DNA of 64,000 nucleotides from Ophiura sarsii. Lineage: Eukaryota > Echinodermata > Ophiuroidea > Amphilepidida > Ophiuridae. The notes beneath the pieces were generated by a model. It saw nothing but the letters and a program-made list of their open reading frames with translations. It searched no databases and had not been told where the DNA came from. The DNA lies in the NCBI GenBank assembly GCA_035610835.1, contig CM069454.1:68148291-68212290 (forward strand), in the 5' to 3' direction. The first letter of the stretch is position 1, and every line of letters starts with the position of its first letter. A program made the position numbers and the translations under genes. This document shows positions 32,693-47,700 of this stretch, piece after piece.

Positions 32693-33896
32693 GTCTCAGT
32701 GTGCTTGATCACATCACAGACAATTCATTTCTTTGAAAAATATACCTTGAGATTAAAAATTGTTTTGAAATTTGAAATAAAAACAAACAGTAAACAAACA
32801 GACAAACAAAATACACTGGTTGAAATGGTTTACCAGGGGACAAATAAATTATATGGCTTGAGCTGATAAGATTTTCTACATTTAATCATTGTTTTCAGTT
32901 CCAATGTATTATTAAATTTAAACCTCCACATAAAACAAGCAGCAAAATTGTTATTTGAAAGAGTTTTAGCCATAGGTTAATTGTATTTAATACAAATCAT
33001 TTCATTTTTAATGTAAAAGTAGTGAAGTATATAAAAACAAAATGAGTGCCCAACCATATGTAGGCGTATAATTTGAAGTTCAAAAGTTCCAATTTGATTT
33101 CCACTTTATCTGAATACATGTAAATCATGAATTGAATTATCATTCATGAAAATGACATATTTTAAAAATCAATCAAACATAGACATTGCATTGCATGCTG
33201 GTCGAAGGTTCTCGAAATACCATCATGAAATTGGTAATGTGCGGCGGGTTTAAGTAAAATGACGTTGGTTGGATTTAGTGTATCATAGCAAAAGGGATAT
33301 GCCTAGCAGCCTGCAGAGAAAAAGCCAGGAAGTGAGTTTAGAAATTGTCTGTAGTTTGGTTCAGGTCACCGCACATAACCATGGCATGCAGATGCACTAT
33401 GATGTACTAATTAGGGAGTGGTCATTATTATGGCTTTTGACAAGCATAACTTAAATTTGCAGTGATCGAGTCGTTTAATAACAAATTAGATCATTTTATT
33501 TGAATGAAGCCCAAGAAGGTTGGGGAGCTACCTGATGCCTATTTACATGTAACAACATTTCTGATTGGTTAATTTCAAGATATACTCATTTGAATATTCA
33601 ATTGAAGTACTGTGTCTGAAATATTTCACTCAAATCTATACGAGGGATACAATTATTCTAACAATGTCTCTGATTGGTGCAACAAATGATATATCCATCT
33701 TTCTGACCAATCAGCCGGTACTTCTCAAGGGGTTAATAGTGACTGCACCCTAATCTTGGAAAGTGATAGCAGTGACCATGTAAACTGAAAATTAATATCA
33801 AGTGTATTTTGGATAGTTATTATTTTGGTTGTTCATTTCACTTTGGTTATTATTATAATGTTGTTGATATTTAGTTACAAGATTTTGGAGGCCCTT

Positions 33897-35515
33897 TTAA
33901 AGGGGCACTAAGAGATGTGTTGGAGGCTGTGCCCTCAATTATGATAACAACTGAGATTAGTTTATTTTTATAATTGTATTACATGTATGAACTTACACCT
34001 ATAAGGATTAAGAAAAATCATCCCTCTTTGTACAAGAAAACGTCGATTCAAAAATGCTCGTACAGCCGCGACGAGCATTTTACGTCCGGCAGTATCCTCC
34101 TGCAGTACGTGTGATACATAACACGAACCATATTTGCATAGGGGGCGTTTTTCAATAAATAGCGATGATAGTGTTTTAATTAAGTTTTTGTTAGGCCAAA
34201 TAAAAATAAAATGTTGTTTCCGGTAACATGCTCTGAAAAATTTGGGACGGAAGGAAGGATTTTTTTTTATTTTACCCAAAAAAATTATTTTCATATACTG
34301 AGATTTTCAACCCAATTTTAGGGCGTCTTGCAAAAAATTAAGTGCGATTCCAGTGTTAAAAAAGCTCACGGTTCGACCGTGTAACGCACGTATAACCCGT
34401 GGCCCGTAAGCAAAACACAGTGTACGAAAACACGAACTAGATTTTACAATTTGAACTAACACAGTTTCATAATAAAACACAAGGAAATACAAGGAAATTA
34501 ATGGATTATTAGCCGCACTTCGATCGCTCGAGTCACGATGGAAATACCAAAGCGCCATTGTTATACGATTCCTTTTGTGCCCATGGTGCACCGAAATATT
34601 AAAATGTCCAGATGGATGCGGCCGTTCCCAAATCATAACACTCGGCGACATGAGAACAAGACTAGCATCAAAACAGTGACGTCATGATTATAAATGCGCA
34701 GAAATCCGCCATTTTGTACCGATTTTAAACCGACAGAAAAAATGCTGCGCAGGTACATGTAATCCCATGGTTTTTTTTTAACTCGTGACGAAAACGAAAT
34801 ATTAACTGCCAATACTTCAGGATTTATGATACTTTTTCTAGTTATTTGAAGATGAAACTCAGTCTTTGTAGGTTTGGCTTTGATGCTACGTGATCAGAGA
34901 TCAAGTAGGGAATCTTTTTGCGTTGCACTTTTGCTAAATATTTGTGTATTAGCATCGCAAAGTCTTCTAAAGTGTTTCGCATTTCGCGATGCTACATTTG
35001 GTTAATGCACTATGCAGGTTATTGCTGGGCTTGAACTCTACTCCCGGTGTGTTTGAGGGAATTCACGGAGAGTGAGACTTACGGGATACGGGTACCCGTA
35101 TAAACGCACGTATAATGACCCGTGTCACGTAAGAGGAAAAACACGGGATAACTCAACACTATTTGTAAGTTTATTTTTTATTTTTTATTTAAAGTTTTTT
35201 GTCGATCTTTTTCTTTTTTATCAATTATTTCAATTAACAATTCTTCTCGAGAGAGTCGAAGGGAAAAATAAAATAAATATGATTTCCGGCAGCTACATGT
35301 CAGAATTTTGACACGGACGACTCTTTAAAAAAATTATTTTCCCCAAAATGGCATATAACATTTTATTTTTGGCGCTGAAAAATAGGGACGGGCGGGTTAC
35401 CGGAAAAAACATTTTATTTTTATTTGGCCTTAGTAGAAACAACAATAATGGCATTTTTTTAATGTTCATCTTGAATTCTGAAGTAAATTTTTAAACACCA
35501 CTTAATGTCCCTTTA
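33897..35515. mobile_element. TTAA-family element, interrupted
   Basis: Bounded by TTAA-AGGGGCACTAAG (33,897) and CTTAATGTCCC-TTTAA (35,515), opposite in orientation to the copy at 5377. Removing the insertion 34,194-35,429 plus one TTA leaves about 380 bp that aligns to the copy at 8263, including ATAACACGAACCATATTTGC. Confidence 0.8.
34194..35429. mobile_element. PIF/Harbinger-type element nested in the TTAA element
   Basis: A 1,236-bp insertion with inverted ends of about 33 bp (GGCCAAATAAAAATAAAATG and its complement, continuing to CCGGTAAC), flanked by TTA at 34,191-34,193 and 35,430-35,432. Inside, AACGCACGTATAA with CCCGT-rich sequence occurs near both ends (about 34,382 and 35,103). 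The longest frame is 114 codons and lacks transposase features. Confidence 0.9.
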
Positions 35516-35756
35516 ATGCCAGTGAGTAAAATAAAAAGTGCAAATTTGGAGGTGTGCAAGTTCACAATTGGAACACATGGCCTACTACGTGTCGGCCATG
35601 TAGCTAAACATTAGGGATTTTCAAAAGAAATCCCCTGTATGGTAGGTAACCCATACTGCTGTATTATTCCTAGAAACCATTAGGCCACGAAAAACAACCC
35701 TGTTCTACAGGTCGGAGTGTCAATGAAGGTTAGGGTTCAGCACAACACCAGTCAAC

Positions 35757-38700
35757 CCTCCTGAACTCTAGCTATTGATGTACAGTGTACACAAACAACT
35801 GTACCCCCTCCTGAACTCTAGCTATTGATGTAGTGTTCACAAACAATTGTACCCCCTTCTGAACTCTAGCTATTGATGTACAGTGTACACAAACAATCGT
35901 ACCCCCTCCTGAACTCTAGCTATTGATGTACAGTTTAAACATACAATTGTACTCCCTCCCGAACTCTAGCTATTGATGTACAGTGTACACAAACAATTGT
36001 ACTCCCTCCTGAACTCTAGCTATTGATGTACAGTGTACACAAACAATTGTACCCCCTCCTGAACTCTAGCTATTGATGTACAGTGTACACAAACAATTGT
36101 ACCCCCTCCTGAACTCTAGCTATTGATGTACAGTGTACACAAACAATTGTACTCCCTATTCCCTCGATCCTGAATAGTGTAAACAAACAATTGTACCCCC
36201 TCCTGAACTCTAGCTATTGATGTACAGTGTAAACAAACAATTGTACTCCCTCCTGAACTCTAGCTATTGATGTACAGTGTAAACAAACAATTGTATCCCC
36301 TCCTGAACTCTAGCTATTGATGTACAGTGTACACAAACAATTGTACCCCCTCCTGAACTCTAGCTATTGATGTACAGTGTACACAAACAATTGTACCCCC
36401 TCCTGAACTCTAGCTATTGATGTACAGTGTACACAAACAATCGTACCCCCTCCTGAACTCTAGCTATTGATGTACAGTTTAAACATACAATTGTACTCCC
36501 TCCCGAACTCTAGCTATTGATGTACAGTGTACACAAACAATTGTACTCCCTCCTGAACTCTAGCTATTGATGTACAGTGTACACAAACAATTGTACCCCC
36601 TCCTGAACTCTAGCTATTGATGTACAGTGTAAACAAACAATTGTACTCCCTCCTGAACTCTAGCTATTGATGTACAGTGTAAACAAACAATTGTACTCCC
36701 TCCTGAACTCTAGCTATTGATGTACAGTGTAAACAAACAATTGTACCCCCTCCTGAACTCTAGCTATTGATGTACAGTGTAAACAAACAATTGTACTCCC
36801 TCCTGAACTCTAGCTATTGATGTACAGTGTAAACAAACAATTGTACCCCCTCCTGAACTCTAGCTATTGATGTACAGTGTAAACAAACAATTGTACTCCC
36901 TCCTGAACTCTAGCTATTGATGTACAGTGTAAACAAACAATTGTACCCCCTCCTGAACTCTAGCTATTGATGTACAGTGTAAACAAACAATTGTACTCCC
37001 TCCTGAACTCTAGCTATTGATGTACAGTGTACACAAACAATTGTACTCCCTCCTGAACTCTAGCTATTGATGTACAGTGTACACAAACAATTGTACTCCC
37101 TCCTGAACTCTAGCTATTGATGTACAGTGTACACAAACAATTGTACCCCCTCCTGAACTCTAGCTATTGATGTACAGTGTAAACAAACAATTGTACTCCC
37201 TCCTGAACTCTAGCTATTGATGTACAGTGTACACAAACAATTGTACTCCCTCCTGAACTCTAGCTATTGATGTACAGTGTACACAAACAATTGTACTCCC
37301 TCCTGAACTCTAGCTATTGATGTACAGTGTACACAAACAATTGTACTCCCTCCTGAACTCTAGCTATTGATGTACAGTGTACACAAACAATTGTACTCCC
37401 TCCTGAACTCTAGCTATTGATGTACAGTGTACACAAACAATTGTACTCCCTCCTGAACTCTAGCTATTGATGTACAGTGTACACAAACAATTGTACTCCC
37501 TCCTGAACTCTAGCTATTGATGTACAGTGTACACAAACAATTGTACTCCCTCCTGAACTCTAGCTATTGATGTACAGTGTAAACAAACAATTGTACCCCC
37601 TCCTGAACTCTAGCTATTGATGTACAGTGTAAACAAACAATTGTACTCCCTCCTGAACTCTAGCTATTGATGTACAGTGTAAACAAACAATTGTACCCCC
37701 TCCTGAACTCTAGCTATTGATGTACAGTGTAAACAAACAATTGTACTCCCTCCTGAACTCTAGCTATTGATGTACAGTGTACACAAACAATTGTACTCCC
37801 TCCTGAACTCTAGCTATTGATGTACAGTGTACGCAAACAATTGTACTCCCTCCTGAACTCTAGCTATTGATGTACAGTGTACACAAACAATTGTACTCCC
37901 TCCTGAACTCTAGCTATTGATGTACAGTGTACACAAACAATTGTACTCCCTCCTGAACTCTAGCTATTGATGTACAGTGTACGCAAACAATTGTACCCCC
38001 TCCTGAACTCTAGCTATTGATGTACAGTGTACACAAACAATTGTACTCCCTCCTGAACTCTAGCTATTGATGTACAGTGTACACAAACAATTGTACTCCC
38101 TTCTGAACTCTTAGCTATTGATGTACAGTGTAAACAAACAATTGTACTCCCTCCTGAACTCTAGCTATTGATGTACAGTGTACACAAACAATTGTACCCC
38201 CTCCTGAACTCTAGCTATTGATGTACAGTGTACACAAACAATTGTACCCCCTCCTGAACTCTAGCTATTGATGTACAGTGTACACAAACAATGTACCCCC
38301 TCCTGAACTCTAGCTATTGATGTACAGTGTACACAAACAATTGTACCCCCTCCTGAACTCTAGCTATTGATGTACAGTGTAAACAAACAATTGTACCCCC
38401 TCCTGAACTCTAGCTATTGATGTACAGTGTAAACAAACAATTGTACCCCCTCCTGAACTCTAGCTATTGATGTACATTGTAAACAAACAATTGTACCCCC
38501 TCCTGAACTCTAGCTATTGATGTACAGTGTTAACAAACAATTGTACTCCCTCCTGAACTCTAGCTATTGATGTACAGTGTAAACAAACAATTGTACTCCC
38601 TCCCGAACTCTAGCTATTGATGTACAGTGTAAACAAACAATTGTACCCCCTCCTGAACTCTAGCTATTGATGTACAGTGTAAACAAACAATTGTACTCCC

Positions 38701-41700
38701 TCCTGAACTCTAGCTATTGATGTACAGTGTAAACAAACAATTGTACTCCCTCCTGAACTCTAGCTATTGATGTACAGTGTACACAAACAATTGTACCCCC
38801 TCCTGAACTCTAGCTATTGATGTACAGTGTACACAAACAATTGTACTCCCTCCTGAACTCTAGCTATTGATGTACAGTGTTAACAAACAATTGTACTCCC
38901 TCCTGAACTCTAGCTATTGATGTACAGTGTACGCAAACAACGTACCCCCTCCTGAACTCTAGCTATTGATGTACAGTGTACACAAACAATTGTACTCCCT
39001 CCCGAACTCTAGCTATTGATGTACAGTGTACACAAACAATTGTACCCCCTCCTGAACTCTAGCTATTGATGTACATTGTAAACAAACAATTGTACCCCCT
39101 CCTGAACTCTAGCTATTGATGTACAGTGTAAACAAACAATTGTATCCCCTCCTGAACTCTAGCTATTGATGTACAGTGTACACAAACAATTGTACCCCCT
39201 CCTGAACTCTAGCTATTGATGTACAGTGTACGCAAACAACGTACCCCCTCCTGAACTCTAGCTATTGATGTACAGTGTACGCAAACAACGTACCCCCTCC
39301 TGAACTCTAGCTATTGATGTACAGTGTACACAAACAATTGTACTCCCTCCTGAACTCTAGCTATTGATGTACAGTGTACACAAACAATTGTACTCCCTTC
39401 TGAACTCTTAGCTATTGATGTACAGTGTAAACAAACAATTGTACTCCCTCCTGAACTCTAGCTATTGATGTACAGTGTACACAAACAATTGTACCCCCTC
39501 CTGAACTCTAGCTATTGATGTACAGTGTACGCAAACAACGTACCCCCTCCTGAACTCTAGCTATTGATGTACAGTGTACACAAACAATTGTACTCCCTCC
39601 TGAACTCTAGCTATTGATGTACAGTGTACACAAACAATTGTACTCCCTTCTGAACTCTTAGCTATTGATGTACAGTGTAAACAAACAATTGTACTCCCTC
39701 CTGAACTCTAGCTATTGATGTACAGTGTACACAAACAATTGTACCCCCTCCTGAACTCTAGCTATTGATGTACAGTGTACACAAACAATTGTACCCCCTC
39801 CTGAACTCTAGCTATTGATGTACAGTGTACACAAACAATGTACCCCCTCCTGAACTCTAGCTATTGATGTACAGTGTACACAAACAATTGTACCCCCTCC
39901 TGAACTCTAGCTATTGATGTACAGTGTAAACAAACAATTGTACCCCCTCCTGAACTCTAGCTATTGATGTACAGTGTAAACAAACAATTGTACCCCCTCC
40001 TGAACTCTAGCTATTGATGTACATTGTAAACAAACAATTGTACCCCCTCCTGAACTCTAGCTATTGATGTACAGTGTTAACAAACAATTGTACTCCCTCC
40101 TGAACTCTAGCTATTGATGTACAGTGTAAACAAACAATTGTACTCCCTCCCGAACTCTAGCTATTGATGTACAGTGTAAACAAACAATTGTACCCCCTCC
40201 TGAACTCTAGCTATTGATGTACAGTGTAAACAAACAATTGTACTCCCTCCTGAACTCTAGCTATTGATGTACAGTGTAAACAAACAATTGTACTCCCTCC
40301 TGAACTCTAGCTATTGATGTACAGTGTACACAAACAATTGTACCCCCTCCTGAACTCTAGCTATTGATGTACAGTGTACACAAACAATTGTACTCCCTCC
40401 TGAACTCTAGCTATTGATGTACAGTGTTAACAAACAATTGTACTCCCTCCTGAACTCTAGCTATTGATGTACAGTGTACGCAAACAACGTACCCCCTCCT
40501 GAACTCTAGCTATTGATGTACAGTGTACACAAACAATTGTACTCCCTCCCGAACTCTAGCTATTGATGTACAGTGTACACAAACAATTGTACCCCCTCCT
40601 GAACTCTAGCTATTGATGTACATTGTAAACAAACAATTGTACCCCCTCCTGAACTCTAGCTATTGATGTACAGTGTAAACAAACAATTGTATCCCCTCCT
40701 GAACTCTAGCTATTGATGTACAGTGTACACAAACAATTGTACCCCCTCCTGAACTCTAGCTATTGATGTACAGTGTACGCAAACAACGTACCCCCTCCTG
40801 AACTCTAGCTATTGATGTACAGTGTACACAAACAATTGTACTCCCTCCTGAACTCTAGCTATTGATGTACAGTGTACACAAACAATTGTACCCCCTCCTG
40901 AACTCTAGCTATTGATGTACAGTGTTAACAAACAATTGTACTCCCTCCTGAACTCTAGCTATTGATGTACAGTGTACACAAACAATTGTACTCCCTCCTG
41001 AACTCTAGCTATTGATGTACAGTGTACACAAACAATTGTACTCCCTCCTGAACTCTAGCTATTGATGTACAGTGTACACAAACAATTGTACCCCCTCCTG
41101 AACTCTAGCTATTGATGTACAGTGTAAACAAACAATTGTACTCCCTCCTGAACTCTAGCTATTGATGTACAGTGTAAACAAACAATTGTACTCCCTCCTG
41201 AACTCTAGCTATTGATGTACAGTGTACACAAACAATTGTACTCCCTCCTGAACTCTAGCTATTGATGTACAGTGTAAACAAACAATTGTACTCCCTCCTG
41301 AACTCTAGCTATTGATGTACAGTGTACACAAACAATTGTACTCCCTATTCCCTCGATCCTGAATAGTGTAAACAAACAATTGTACCCCCTCCTGAACTCT
41401 AGCTATTGATGTACAGTGTAAACAAACAATTGTACTCCCTCCTGAACTCTAGCTATTGATGTACAGTGTAAACAAACAATTGTACCCCCTCCTGAACTCT
41501 AGCTATTGATGTACAGTGTAAACAAACAATTGTACCCCCTCCTGAACTCTAGCTATTGATGTACAGTGTACACAAACAATTGTACTCCCTCCTGAACTCT
41601 AGCTATTGATGTACAGTGTAAACAAACAATTGTACTCCCTCCTGAACTCTAGCTATTGATGTACAGTGTAAACAAACAATTGTACCCCCTCCTGAACTCT

Positions 41701-44700
41701 AGCTATTGATGTACAGTGTAAACAAACAATTGTACCCCCTCCTGAACTTTAGCTATTGATGTACAGTGTACACAAACAATTGTACTCCCTCCTGAACTCT
41801 AGCTATTGATGTACAGTGTACACAAACAATTGTACTCCCTCCTGAACTCTAGCTATTGATGTACAGTGTACACAAACAATTGTACCCCCTCCTGAACTCT
41901 AGCTATTGATGTACAGTGTACACAAACAATTGTACCCCCTCCTGAACTCTAGCTATTGATGTACAGTGTACACAAACAATTGTACCCCCTCCTGAACTCT
42001 AGCTATTGATGTACAGTGTACACAAACAATTGTACTCCCTATTCCCTCGATCCTGAATAGTGTAAACAAACAATTGTACCCCCTCCTGAACTCTAGCTAT
42101 TGATGTACAGTGTAAACAAACAATTGTACTCCCTCCTGAACTCTAGCTATTGATGTACAGTGTAAACAAACAATTGTACTCCCTCCTGAACTCTAGCTAT
42201 TGATGTACAGTGTAAACAAACAATTGTACCCCCTCCTGAACTCTAGCTATTGATGTACAGTGTAAACAAACAATTGTACTCCCTCCTGAACTCTAGCTAT
42301 TGATGTACAGTGTAAACAAACAATTGTACTCCCTCCTGAACTCTAGCTATTGATGTACAGTGTACACAAACAATTGTACCCCCTCCTGAACTCTAGCTAT
42401 TGATGTACAGTGTACACAAACAATTGTACTCCCTATTCCCTCGATCCTGAATAGTGTAAACAAACAATTGTACCCCCTCCTGAACTCTAGCTATTGATGT
42501 ACAGTGTAAACAAACAATTGTACTCCCTCCTGAACTCTAGCTATTGATGTACAGTGTAAACAAACAATTGTACCCCCTCCTGAACTCTAGCTATTGATGT
42601 ACAGTGTACACAAACAATTGTACCCCCTCCTGAACTCTAGCTATTGATGTACAGTGTACACAAACAATTGTACTCCCTCCCGAACTCTAGCTATTGATGT
42701 ACAGTGTAAACAAACAATTGTACCCCCTCCTGAACTCTAGCTATTGATGTAGTGTTCACAAACAATTGTACCCCCTCCTGAACTCTAGCTATTGATGTAC
42801 AGTGTACACAAACAATTGTACCCCTCCTGAACTCTAGCTATTGATGTACAGTGTACACAAACAATTGTACCCCCTCCTGAACTCTAGCTATTGATGTACA
42901 GTGTAAACAAACAATTGTACTCCCTCCTGAACTCTAGCTATTGATGTACAGTGTACACAAACAATTGTACTCCCTCCTGAACTCTAGCTATTGATGTACA
43001 GTGTACACAAACAATTGTACTCCCTCCTGAACTCTAGCTATTGATGTACAGTGTACACAAACAATTGTACCCCCTTCTGAACTCTAGCTATTGATGTACA
43101 GTGTTAACAAACAATTGTACTCCCTCCTGAACTCTAGCTATTGATGTACAGTGTACACAAACAATTGTACCCCCTCCTGAACTCTAGCTATTGATGTACA
43201 GTGTACACAAACAATTGTACTCCCTATTCCCTCGATCCTGAATAGTGTAAACAAACAATTGTACCCCCTCCTGAACTCTAGCTATTGATGTACAGTGTAA
43301 ACAAACAATTGTACTCCCTCCTGAACTCTAGCTATTGATGTACAGTGTAAACAAACAATTGTACTCCCTCCTGAACTCTAGCTATTGATGTACAGTGTAC
43401 ACAAACAATTGTACCCCCTCCTGAACTCTAGCTATTGATGTACAGTGTACACAAACAATTGTACCACCTCCTGAACTCTAGCTATTGATGTACAGTGTAC
43501 ACAAACAATTGTACCCCCTCCTGAACTCTAGCTATTGATGTACAGTGTACACAAACAATTGTACCCCCTCCTGAACTCTAGCTATTGATGTACAGTGTAA
43601 ACAAACAATTGTACCCCCTCCTGAACTCTAGCTATTGATGTACAGTGTACACAAACAATTGTACTCCCTCCTGAACTCTAGCTATTGATGTACAGTGTAC
43701 ACAAACAATTGTACTCCCTCCTGAACTCTAGCTATTGATGTACAGTGTAAACAAACAATTGTACTCCCTCCTGAACTCTAGCTATTGATGTACAGTGTAA
43801 ACAAACAATTGTACCCCCTCCTGAACTCTAGCTATTGATGTACAGTGTAAACAAACAATTGTACCCCCTCCTGAACTCTAGCTATTGATGTACAGTGTAC
43901 ACAAACAATTGTACTCCCTCCTGAACTCTAGCTATTGATGTACAGTGTACACAAACAATTGTACTCCCTCCTGAACTCTAGCTATTGATGTACAGTGTAA
44001 ACAAACAATTGTACTCCCTCCTGAACTCTAGCTATTGATGTACAGTGTAAACAAACAATTGTACTCCCTCCTGAACTCTAGCTATTGATGTACAGTGTAA
44101 ACAAACAATTGTACTCCCTCCCGAACTCTAGCTATTGATGTACAGTGTAAACAAACAATTGTACCCCCTCCTGAACTCTAGCTATTGATGTACAGTGTAA
44201 ACAAACAATTGTACCCCCTCCTGAACTCTAGCTATTGATGTACAGTGTACACAAACAATTGTACCCCCTCCTGAACTCTAGCTATTGATGTACAGTGTAC
44301 ACAAACAATTGTACCCCCTCCTGAACTCTAGCTATTGATGTACAGTGTAAACAAACAATTGTACCCCCTCCTGAACTCTAGCTATTGATGTACAGTGTAC
44401 ACAAACAATTGTACTCCCTCCTGAACTCTAGCTATTGATGTACAGTGTACACAAACAATTGTACTCCCTCCTGAACTCTAGCTATTGATGTACAGTGTAA
44501 ACAAACAATTGTACTCCCTCCTGAACTCTAGCTATTGATGTACAGTGTAAACAAACAATTGTACCCCCTCCTGAACTCTAGCTATTGATGTACAGTGTAA
44601 ACAAACAATTGTACCCCCTCCTGAACTCTAGCTATTGATGTACAGTGTAAACAAACAATTGTACTCCCTCCTGAACTCTAGCTATTGATGTACAGTGTAC

Positions 44701-47700
44701 ACAAACAATTGTACCCCCTCCTGAACTCTAGCTATTGATGTACAGTGTACACAAACAATTGTACCCCCTCCTGAACTCTAGCTATTGATGTACAGTGTAC
44801 ACAAACAATTGTACCCCCTCCTGAACTCTAGCTATTGATGTACAGTGTAAACAAACAATTGTACCCCCTCCTGAACTCTAGCTATTGATGTAGTGTTCAC
44901 AAACAATTGTACTCCCTCCTGAACTCTAGCTATTGATGTACAGTGTACACAAACAATTGTACTCCCTCCTGAACTCTAGCTATTGATGTACAGTGTACAC
45001 AAACAATTGTACTCCCTCCTGAACTCTAGCTATTGATGTACAGTGTAAACAAACAATTGTACTCCCTCCCGAACTCTAGCTATTGATGTACAGTGTACAC
45101 AAACAATTGTACTCCCTCCTGAACTCTAGCTATTGATGTACAGTGTACACAAACAATTGTACCCCCTCCTGAACTCTAGCTATTGATGTACAGTGTTAAC
45201 AAACAATTGTACTCCCTCCTGAACTCTAGCTATTGATGTACAGTGTACACAAACAATTGTACTCCCTCCTGAACTCTAGCTATTGATGTACAGTGTACAC
45301 AAACAATTGTACTCCCTCCTGAACTCTAGCTATTGATGTACAGTGTAAACAAACAATTGTACTCCCTCCTGAACTCTAGCTATTGATGTACAGTGTACAC
45401 AAACAATTGTACTCCCTCCTGAACTCTAGCTATTGATGTACAGTGTACGCAAACAATTGTACTCCCTCCTGAACTCTAGCTATTGATGTACAGTGTACAC
45501 AAACAATTGTACTCCCTCCTGAACTCTAGCTATTGATGTACAGTGTACACAAACAATTGTACTCCCTCCTGAACTCTAGCTATTGATGTACAGTGTACGC
45601 AAACAATTGTACCCCCTCCTGAACTCTAGCTATTGATGTACAGTGTACACAAACAATTGTACTCCCTCCTGAACTCTAGCTATTGATGTACAGTGTAAAC
45701 AAACAATTGTACCCCCTCCTGAACTCTAGCTATTGATGTACAGTGTAAACAAACAATTGTACCCCCTCCTGAACTCTAGCTATTGATGTACAGTGTACAC
45801 AAACAATTGTACTCCCTTCTGAACTCTTAGCTATTGATGTACAGTGTAAACAAACAATTGTACTCCCTCCTGAACTCTAGCTATTGATGTACAGTGTACA
45901 CAAACAATTGTACCCCCTCCTGAACTCTAGCTATTGATGTACAGTGTACACAAACAATTGTACCCCCTCCTGAACTCTAGCTATTGATGTACAGTGTACA
46001 CAAACAATGTACCCCCTCCTGAACTCTAGCTATTGATGTACAGTGTACACAAACAATTGTACCCCCTCCTGAACTCTTAGCTATTGATGTACAGTGTTAA
46101 CAAACAATTGTACTCCCTCCTGAACTCTAGCTATTGATGTACAGTGTAAACAAACAATTGTACTCCCTCCTGAACTCTAGCTATTGATGTACAGTGTAAA
46201 CAAACAATTGTACTCCCTCCTGAACTCTAGCTATTGATGTACAGTGTAAACAAACAATTGTACCCCCTCCTGAACTCTAGCTATTGATGTACAGTGTACA
46301 CAAACAATTGTACCCCCTCCTGAACTCTAGCTATTGATGTACAGTGTACACAAACAATTGTACTCCCTATTCCCTCGATCCTGAATAGTGTAAACAAACA
46401 ATTGTATCCCCTCCTGAACTCTAGCTATTGATGTACAGTGTACACAAACAATTGTACTCCCTCCTGAACTCTAGCTATTGATGTACAGTGTACACAAACA
46501 ATTGTACCCCCTCCTGAACTCTAGCTATTGATGTACAGTGTTAACAAACAATTGTACTCCCTCCTGAACTCTAGCTATTGATGTACAGTGTAAACAAACA
46601 ATTGTACTCCCTCCTGAACTCTAGCTATTGATGTACATTGTAAACAAACAATTGTACCACCTCCTGAACTCTAGCTATTGATGTACAGTGTACACAAACA
46701 ATTGTACCCCCTCATTGAACTCTAGCTATTGATGTACAGTGTACACAAACAATTGTACCCCCTCCTGAACTCTAGCTATTGATGTACAGTGTACACAAAC
46801 AATTGTACTCCCTCCTGAACTCTAGCTATTGATGTACAGTGTACACAAACAACTGTATCCCCTCCTGAACTCTAGCTATTGATGTACAGTGTACACAAAC
46901 AATTGTACCCCCTCATTGAACTCTAGCTATTGATGTACAGTGTACACAAACAATTGTACTCCCTCCTGAACTCTAGCTATTGATGTACAGTGTACACAAA
47001 CAATTGTACTCCCTCCTGAACTCTAGCTATTGATGTACAGTGTTAACAAACAATTGTACTCCCTCCTGAACTCTAGCTATTGATGTACAGTGTACACAAA
47101 CAATTGTACCCCCTCATTGAACTCTAGCTATTGATGTACAGTGTACACAAACAATCGTACCCCTCCTGAACTCTAGCTATTGATGTACAGTGTACACAAA
47201 CAATTGTACTCCCTCCTGAACTCTAGCTATTGATGTACAGTGTACACAAACAATTGTACTCCCTCCTGAACTCTAGCTATTGATGTACAGTGTTAACAAA
47301 CAATTGTACTCCCTCCTGAACTCTAGCTATTGATGTACAGTGTACACAAACAATTGTACCCCCTCCTGAACTCTAGCTATTGATGTACAGTGTACACAAA
47401 CAATTGTACTCCCTCCTGAACTCTAGCTATTGATGTACAATGTACACAAACAATTGTACCCCCTCCTGAACTCTAGCTATTGATGTACAGTGTAAACAAA
47501 CAATTGTACCCCCTCCTGAACTCTAGCTATTGATGTACATTGTAAACAAACAATTGTACCCCCTCCTGAACTCTAGCTATTGATGTACAGTGTAAACAAA
47601 CAATTGTACCCCCTCCTGAACTCTAGCTATTGATGTACATTGTAAACAAACAATTGTACCCCCTCCTGAACTCTAGCTATTGATGTACATTGTAAACAAA

